Shown one piece after another: positions 6,778 to 10,340 of a DNA stretch of 10,340 bases. The translations under genes were made by a program, and so were the position numbers. Source of the stretch: Rickettsiales bacterium (GTDB lineage: Bacteria > Pseudomonadota > Alphaproteobacteria > Rickettsiales > Deianiraeaceae); NCBI GenBank assembly GCA_947378695.1, contig CANCKZ010000016.1, positions 1 to 10,340 on the forward strand, written 5' to 3'. The stretch's first letter is position 1; each line of letters opens with the position of its first letter. The notes under the pieces were generated by a model. That model made no database searches. It was given only the letters and a program-made list of their open reading frames with translations, and was not told the DNA's origin.

Positions 6778-7692
6778 CCCCCTCAAAACACGCACCCTAA
6801 CAATTGAGGCAACAATTGCCAAAATGAATGTGGCGATTATGAAAATCAGCGAGTGCATGGTATCAATGTGAATCCATTTCACGATTAGCATTTTCACGCC
6901 GATGAACACGAGGATTATCGAAAGCGCAAACTTCAAGTAGTGGAAATGGTTGAGGACATTTGCTATCAAAAAGAAAATTGCACACAAACCAAGCACGGAA
7001 AAGACATTTGCCGTGAAAACAACGAAAGTGTTGGTTGTGACAGCAAACACGGCGGGAATGGAATCAACAGCGAAAATGACATCACTAGCACCAATTGAAA
7101 TTACCACCAAACCAAGCATTGTTAAGGCTTTTTTGCCGTTATCACGCACGAAAATCTTTTTGCCGTAATATTGTGGCACAACATTGAAAAATTTGTGGCA
7201 AAGTTTAACGATTTTGTTGTCTTCAAGGTTTTCTTCGCCCTCTTTTGCAAAAATAATTTTCCCACCGGTATAAACCAAAAATGCACCAAAGACATATAAA
7301 ATCCACTCAAATTTTTCAACCAATGCCGCCCCTGCGAATATGAAACCGGCACGAAGGAAAATTGCAACGATAATTCCAATCATCAACGCCCTGTGTTGAA
7401 GTGCCAGAGGAACTTTGAAATATGAGAATATCAGCACGAAAACGAAAATGTTATCAACGCTCAGAATTCGCTCCAAAACATATCCAGTAATGAATTCATC
7501 GCCAGCTTGCGTTCCAAGTTTTGCGTTTAGAACATATCGAAAACCAACGGCGATGCTTGTCCAGATTACAGTCCAGAAAAGAGATTCTTTCAATGTCGGA
7601 GTGTGATCCTTCTTGTTGAAAACGAGCAGATCCAAAGAAAGTGCGATTACTAAAAATATTAAAAAACCAATCCAATACGAAAATGGAACCAT
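6766..7692 (-). CDS. TerC-family integral membrane protein (Alx/TerC)
   Basis: TerC/Alx proteins are polytopic inner-membrane proteins. Characterised members export manganese or load exported metalloenzymes, and some are linked to tellurite resistance. This 308-residue protein has about eight or nine hydrophobic segments. It carries the two family signatures with acidic residues inside the membrane: LSVDN (77-81) and DVIFAVDSIPA (204-214). A charged cytoplasmic-type loop (about 150-190) separates the two halves. Length and order are normal for the Alx-like branch. The 100-nt upstream region is too plain for the yybP-ykoY manganese riboswitch that often controls this family. Its stop lies 48 nt upstream of the next minus-strand gene. 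The substrate cannot be read from sequence. Confidence 0.95.
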   Translation of the reverse strand: MVPFSYWIGFLIFLVIALSLDLLVFNKKDHTPTLKESLFWTVIWTSIAVGFRYVLNAKLGTQAGDEFITGYVLERILSVDNIFVFVLIFSYFKVPLALQHRALMIGIIVAIFLRAGFIFAGAALVEKFEWILYVFGAFLVYTGGKIIFAKEGEENLEDNKIVKLCHKFFNVVPQYYGKKIFVRDNGKKALTMLGLVVISIGASDVIFAVDSIPAVFAVTTNTFVVFTANVFSVLGLCAIFFLIANVLNHFHYLKFALSIILVFIGVKMLIVKWIHIDTMHSLIFIIATFILAIVASIVRVRVLRGKSA

Positions 7693-7715
7693 ACAAAAGG
7701 GAATAAATGTATTTT

Positions 7716-7781
7716 TTTGTAGTTTTCATTATTAAATAAGTCAAGAAAAGACTTGACAAATTAAAAATAGTAAAAGATTAA
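7716..7781. promoter_or_regulatory. Back-to-back promoters of terC (-) and tRNA-Pro (+) sharing an inverted repeat
   Basis: The perfect repeat GTCAAG (7740-7745), loop AAAAGA, CTTGAC (7752-7757) supplies both -35 boxes. Minus strand: TTGACT (7744-7739), 17 nt, TACAAA (7721-7716), with a leader of about 17 nt to terC. Plus strand: TTGACA (7753-7758), 17 nt, GATTAA (7776-7781), with a start about 8 nt before the tRNA. The two polymerases would compete or be co-regulated by anything binding the dyad. Confidence 0.65.
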
Positions 7782-7795
7782 TCATCTAAATGATG

Positions 7796-7872
7796 CGGAG
7801 TATAGCGTAGTTTGGTAGCGCGTCTGGTTTGGGACCAGAAGGTCGGGGGTTCGAATCCCTCTACTCCGACCA
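7796..7872 (+). tRNA. tRNA-Pro (anticodon UGG)
   Basis: The acceptor CGGAGTA pairs with TACTCCG. The D-loop has AGTTTGGTAG. The anticodon stem TCTGG/CCAGA closes the loop TTTGGGA, giving anticodon TGG. The T-arm is GGGGGTTCGAATCCCT, the discriminator is A, and CCA is encoded at 7870-7872. It reads CCA and probably other proline codons. A LuxR gene begins 23 nt downstream with no clear promoter of its own. Confidence 0.97.
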
Positions 7873-7895
7873 TTTTTAACCATTTTTGCAATAAT

Positions 7896-8639
7896 ATGCA
7901 GGATCTATCCTACATTATACCCCATATTGTTTCTGCAAAAACGGTTGATGACATACTTTCACACCTCAAAGCTTTCTTTCACTCAGTTGGCGTTATTAAG
8001 TACAACTACACAACGCTTGAACAAGTAATTATGTACCACAACTATGACCAATCTTGGTGCGAAAGATATTACACAAGGTCTTACAGCACTGTTGACCCAG
8101 CACTAAATATTGGGAAAATCTACAACAAACCCTTTACATGGAAGGAAGCTTGCATTGAGATGAAGGCAATACATATAACTCTTGATCAAAAAGCCACGCT
8201 TCTTCAAATGCAAAATTCGGTAGTAATGGAGGGCATTGAACACGGAATTTGTATTCCAATTTTTGCATATCCATTTGGTCAAAATGGGTTTTACCTTTCA
8301 TTAAAATCGGAAAAACTGATAAACGACGCAACATTCATGAGTCAACTTCTTGCCATGTGTTCAATTTTCAACAACGCATTTGCCAATATTAAAACCGCAA
8401 ATGCAAAAGATTCCCACACAGAATTTCCTTTCTCTCAAAGAGAATGCGAAGTGATAAAACTGATTTACAATGGAAAAGAAAGAACGGATATTGCCCAGAT
8501 AATGGACATTTCGATAAACACGGTTGATACTCTTACCAAACGAATTTTCGCAAAGGTAAGAGTCAACACAAAAGTGCAGTTAATAACCAAAATATTGGTT
8601 AGTGGGTGGTCGCATGCGTTTATTTCGCAAAGAAACTAA
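7896..8639 (+). CDS. LuxR-family regulator with autoinducer-binding domain (solo LuxR)
   Basis: This is a 247-residue quorum-sensing-type transcription factor. The N-terminal domain has the conserved pocket residues at TraR/LuxR spacing: W54, Y58, D67, P68 and W82, with a Gly in HGICIPI (117). The C-terminal LuxR-type helix-turn-helix spans about 178-240 (FSQRECEVIKLIYNGKERTD, then IAQIMDISINTVD). By family knowledge it binds an acyl-homoserine lactone or a related signal and then a palindromic lux-type box. No luxI synthase is in the window. ATG 7896 is chosen because the longer frame would run through the tRNA-Pro gene. No promoter or ribosome site is evident, so cotranscription with the tRNA is likely. 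Odd points are the lack of an adjacent synthase and the tight position at a tRNA 3' end. Confidence 0.93.
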   Translation: MQDLSYIIPHIVSAKTVDDILSHLKAFFHSVGVIKYNYTTLEQVIMYHNYDQSWCERYYTRSYSTVDPALNIGKIYNKPFTWKEACIEMKAIHITLDQKATLLQMQNSVVMEGIEHGICIPIFAYPFGQNGFYLSLKSEKLINDATFMSQLLAMCSIFNNAFANIKTANAKDSHTEFPFSQRECEVIKLIYNGKERTDIAQIMDISINTVDTLTKRIFAKVRVNTKVQLITKILVSGWSHAFISQRN

Positions 8640-8649
8640 GTTGCAACAA

Positions 8650-9222
8650 CTAACTTGCCACAACAACCATTGCCGGTTTAAGAACTCTGTCTTCTAAAAT
8701 ATATCCAGCTTGAACAACGGTCACAACAATGCCAGCTTCAACGCCTTCTTGTTTAACTTGTGAAATTGCCTGATGTTGGTTGTGGTCGAACTTTTCGCCT
8801 TGCGGAAAAATGCGTTTAAGACCATGCTTTGCAAAGGCTTTTTCGAAGGTTTTCTTTGTCATTTCAATGCCGCTCATAAGTGTTGTAAATTCAGCACTTT
8901 GTGCAATTTCTTGCGAAGGCTTAATTGAAAGTGCCATAAAAAGCTGTTCGAACGGTTCTGTTAAGTCCTTCAAAATGTTTGAGTTTGCAAATTTCGTTGC
9001 AGTTTCAAGTTCCTTTTGTTGGCGTTTTTTAAGGTTCTCATTTTCCGCCAATGAACGAACAAGATGCTCTTTAAGTTCAACAACCATCGCTTCAACTTCG
9101 GCAATTTCTTTGTTGACTTCATTTTTCTTGTCCTCAACGGAATTTGCAGAGTTTGAAGCCGACTTTGTGAAATCGGCATTCAGCTTTGTAGTGTTGCCTT
9201 GTTTTGTGGTATTTCCTTCCAT
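8650..9222 (-). CDS. grpE: Nucleotide exchange factor GrpE
   Basis: GrpE releases ADP from DnaK in the DnaK-DnaJ chaperone cycle in the cytoplasm. The 190-residue product has the normal order. A variable Asn/Thr/Lys/Ser-rich N-terminus (with GNTTK repeated at 3-7 and 9-13) comes first. A long coiled coil follows (about 30-80, KKNEVNKEIAEVEAMVVELK onward). The beta-wing signature is GEKFDHNQHQAIS, then VVQAGYILEDRVLKPAMVVVA at the end. It sits 24 nt downstream of the flavodoxin-like gene on the same strand and may be cotranscribed, or may use a TATAAT 15 nt before its ATG. hrcA, dnaK and dnaJ are not visible. It converges with the luxR gene, with 10 nt between stops. Confidence 0.97.
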   Translation of the reverse strand: MEGNTTKQGNTTKLNADFTKSASNSANSVEDKKNEVNKEIAEVEAMVVELKEHLVRSLAENENLKKRQQKELETATKFANSNILKDLTEPFEQLFMALSIKPSQEIAQSAEFTTLMSGIEMTKKTFEKAFAKHGLKRIFPQGEKFDHNQHQAISQVKQEGVEAGIVVTVVQAGYILEDRVLKPAMVVVAS

Positions 9223-9237
9223 AAAATGCTTATATAT

Positions 9238-9243
9238 ATTATA
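9238..9243 (-). promoter_or_regulatory. Possible grpE -10 box
   Basis: A perfect TATAAT on the minus strand lies 15 nt before the grpE ATG and just past the stop of the preceding gene. The -35 at 17 nt spacing would be a weak TGGCAA (9266-9261). It would give a leader of about 8 nt. Confidence 0.35.
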
Positions 9244-9246
9244 CGA

Positions 9247-9789
9247 TTATTTCAATTTTGTTGCCATGAATGTTGCAATTCTTGCACCAAATGCAACGGC
9301 GTATGTTCTGTCGCTTTCTGGCGGAGTAACTTCCGCGGGTGCGTTATCAGATTGTGCCATTAAACCAACCCAAGAACCAAGTCTGTTCATTGTGCCGTCT
9401 GGGAAAATGCCTTGTGAAAGCCATACCATTGAATGTTGACAAGCAAAAGTACACATTGTTGCAAGAGTGTTCGCCTTATCGCCAGATGGACTTGCAGAAT
9501 TTGTGAAACCAGCGGCAAGTTTATCCTTCCATTTTTGACCATACCAAATTTGGGAAGTGGAATCCATGAACTTTTTGAAATCCGCAGAAACAGAGCCCAT
9601 GTATGTTGGCGAACCAAAAACAATGCCATCAAAACCTTCAATTTCAGCAAGAAGTTCAGGCTTTTCGTTAATTTCCTTAACAGCAAAAAGCCTTGCTTCT
9701 AAATTTTGAGAAACAACACCTTCGGCAATTTTCTTAGCAATAACTTCAGTATGACCAAACGATGTATCATAGATAACAGCAACTTTCAT
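9247..9789 (-). CDS. WrbA/flavodoxin-like NAD(P)H-dependent FMN protein
   Basis: The 180-residue product has a flavodoxin fold. The FMN phosphate-binding loop is YDTSFGHTEVIA (7-18). A WrbA-type flavin loop, GSPTYMGSVSADFKKFMD (59-76), comes next, then TNSASPSGDKANTLATM and a late NRLGSWVGLMAQ stretch. Members of this family are NAD(P)H:quinone oxidoreductases that reduce quinones by two electrons and help against oxidative stress. It is somewhat shorter than E. coli WrbA (198 residues) and differs in detail, so I do not assign wrbA. There is no ribosome site before the ATG. grpE follows 24 nt downstream, so the pair may be a stress operon. Confidence 0.9.
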   Translation of the reverse strand: MKVAVIYDTSFGHTEVIAKKIAEGVVSQNLEARLFAVKEINEKPELLAEIEGFDGIVFGSPTYMGSVSADFKKFMDSTSQIWYGQKWKDKLAAGFTNSASPSGDKANTLATMCTFACQHSMVWLSQGIFPDGTMNRLGSWVGLMAQSDNAPAEVTPPESDRTYAVAFGARIATFMATKLK

Positions 9790-9805
9790 GTTTATTTAAA
9801 AAATT

Positions 9806-9857
9806 ATTATATACCAAACACATAGTTTCACAAGTGGAAAAAGTCAAGAATATTCTT
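9806..9857 (-). promoter_or_regulatory. Promoter and operator-like palindrome of the flavodoxin-like gene
   Basis: On the minus strand TTGACT (9847-9842), 17 nt and TATGTG (9824-9819) form one candidate promoter; TATAAT (9811-9806) is a second -10, 16 nt before the ATG. A perfect 12-nt palindrome AAGAATATTCTT (9846-9857) abuts and overlaps the -35, a typical operator position. The CTTG start also resembles alphaproteobacterial heat-shock promoters, which would fit control with grpE, but that is only a guess. Confidence 0.5.
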
Positions 9858-9860
9858 ACC

Positions 9861-9882
9861 ATTCGCCTTTACAATTCGCCTT
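9861..9882. repeat. Two direct copies of ATTCGCCTT, 13-nt period
   Basis: ATTCGCCTT occurs at 9861-9869 and 9874-9882, upstream of the flavodoxin-like gene's promoter. Tandem sites spaced 13 nt could bind an activator, or be a simple duplication. Confidence 0.5.
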
Positions 9883-9904
9883 AGTGTATCACCGCACTAG
9901 CACA

Positions 9905-10031
9905 CTATAACAAAAATAAAAAAGAAAAAAAATCTTTTTTCCAAAAACGAAAGAACCCTTATAGGAATTGACTTCTTCATTTTGACGAAAATCACACACA
10001 TCACTTTTGTTATAGCGTGCTATAACAAAAA
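9905..10031. repeat. 26-bp palindrome with a second half-copy
   Basis: The arms TTTTGTTATAGC (10005-10016) and GCTATAACAAAA (10019-10030) are perfectly complementary around a GT centre. The 12-nt CTATAACAAAAA of its right side (10020-10031) recurs at 9905-9916. No T-run follows on either strand, so it is not a standard terminator; an operator or palindromic element is more likely. Confidence 0.7.
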
Positions 10032-10229
10032 CGGGGTTTTTTGGAGGGAAAAATAAAAAATCGGTTTTGGGGTTTGAAAGTGGCGTAAAAAATTTCATTA
10101 TATATATAATATAGAGTTGAGAAGTATGGAAGCGGTTTTGTTGGACGGAAAGCGAAGTTTTTGTGGGATATGACGCAGCAAAGCGGAGGAATATCCGCCG
10201 GAAATTTCGCACCCGCCCCGAAGGGTAAA

Positions 10230-10336
10230 TTTTGGAAGAAAGGTTTGTGGCGTTCGGTTTTAGCGGTGGTGAGGGGGTGTTTTTGAGTTTGGTTTTGCGA
10301 AAAAAGCGTGGGGTTTTGGAAGGAAGGTGTGTGGCG
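10230..10336. repeat. Imperfect 23-nt direct repeat, 84-nt period
   Basis: Positions 10230-10252 and 10314-10336 match at 21 of 23 bases, beginning TTTTGGAAG and ending TGTGGCG. The window ends just after the second copy, so a longer tandem array cannot be judged. Confidence 0.6.
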
Positions 10337-10340
10337 GGTG

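Larger units (their letters stand above)
9883..10340. other. Gene-poor, G/T-skewed repeat-bearing region at the right edge
   Basis: I see no credible gene here. The plus strand is rich in G and T, with GGGGTTTT-type runs (10033, 10069, 10311) that could form G-quadruplexes. Two minus-strand frames stay open for over 100 codons to the edge simply because an A/C-rich strand has few stops. A poly-A run with a T-rich complement spans about 9914-9951. A small hairpin GCGGA (10183-10187) / TCCGC (10194-10198) and the AT stretch at 10099-10112, with TATAAT at 10105-10110, are also present. That -10 lies 15 nt before an ATG (10126) that opens only a 15-codon frame. Confidence 0.6.

Noticed and set aside
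7693..7795. Manganese riboswitch (yybP-ykoY) upstream of terC
   Set aside because: The region is only about 100 nt, very AT-rich, holds two promoters and shows none of the conserved G/C-rich elements.
7812..7895. Longer N-terminus for the LuxR protein
   Set aside because: These 28 codons read through the tRNA-Pro gene; ATG 7896 gives the normal family length.
10126..10173. A 15-codon frame after a TATAAT box, as a leader peptide
   Set aside because: No conserved feature, no downstream gene in view and no -35 at the right spacing.
9889..10338. Minus-strand open frame running from the right edge to 9889, including a 107-residue version starting at 10212
   Set aside because: A second minus frame is open over much of the same stretch; both follow from the A/C-rich strand having few stop codons. 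The product is low-complexity, and the frame contains the 26-bp palindrome and repeats.
10133..10340. RNase P RNA, SRP RNA or similar, prompted by GGAGGAA and GGAAGGAAG stretches
   Set aside because: The flanking conserved cores of these RNAs are absent.

Overview
This window looks like a low-GC (roughly 35-40% by eye) alphaproteobacterial chromosome segment, possibly from a host-associated lineage. The placement rests on the FtsZ core, an AcnA-type aconitase, a LuxR protein with an acyl-homoserine-lactone-type domain, and tRNA genes with encoded CCA. The lineage beyond that is inference. TGA is used as a normal stop. None of the protein starts I checked has a convincing Shine-Dalgarno sequence, and several have a TATAAT-like box only 6-28 nt before the start codon, so short-leader or leaderless mRNAs seem common here.

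Layout, left to right. Positions 1-2756 (minus) hold aconitate hydratase, open at the left edge, with a cysteine-rich C-terminal tail beyond the normal enzyme end. Positions 2891-3574 (plus) hold a small M23 metallopeptidase without a signal peptide, then a 63-residue single-pass membrane protein. A tRNA-Thr(GGU) gene (minus) follows, then a PEGA-like lipoprotein (minus), divergent from ftsZ (plus, 4273-5727). ftsZ meets nth (endonuclease III, minus) tail to tail with one base between them. Upstream of nth and overlapping it is a secreted 115-residue protein built from a duplicated CX6C module, and upstream of that is a TerC-family transporter (minus). Back-to-back promoters separate terC from a tRNA-Pro(UGG) gene (plus), which is followed after 23 nt by a LuxR-family regulator with no luxI in the window. 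grpE and a WrbA/flavodoxin-like gene (both minus) come next. The last ~550 bases have no credible gene but contain a 26-bp palindrome, direct repeats and a strongly G/T-rich plus strand.

Functionally the window mixes housekeeping genes (aconitase, FtsZ, Nth, GrpE, two tRNAs) with accessory-looking ones. The M23 pair and the solo LuxR each lie immediately past the 3' end of a tRNA gene, the usual landing side for inserted DNA. The best candidates for something undescribed are the aconitase Cys-rich tail, the duplicated CX6C secreted protein coupled to nth, the M23 plus membrane-protein pair, and a recurring arrangement in which TTGAC -35 boxes lie inside or against short inverted repeats.
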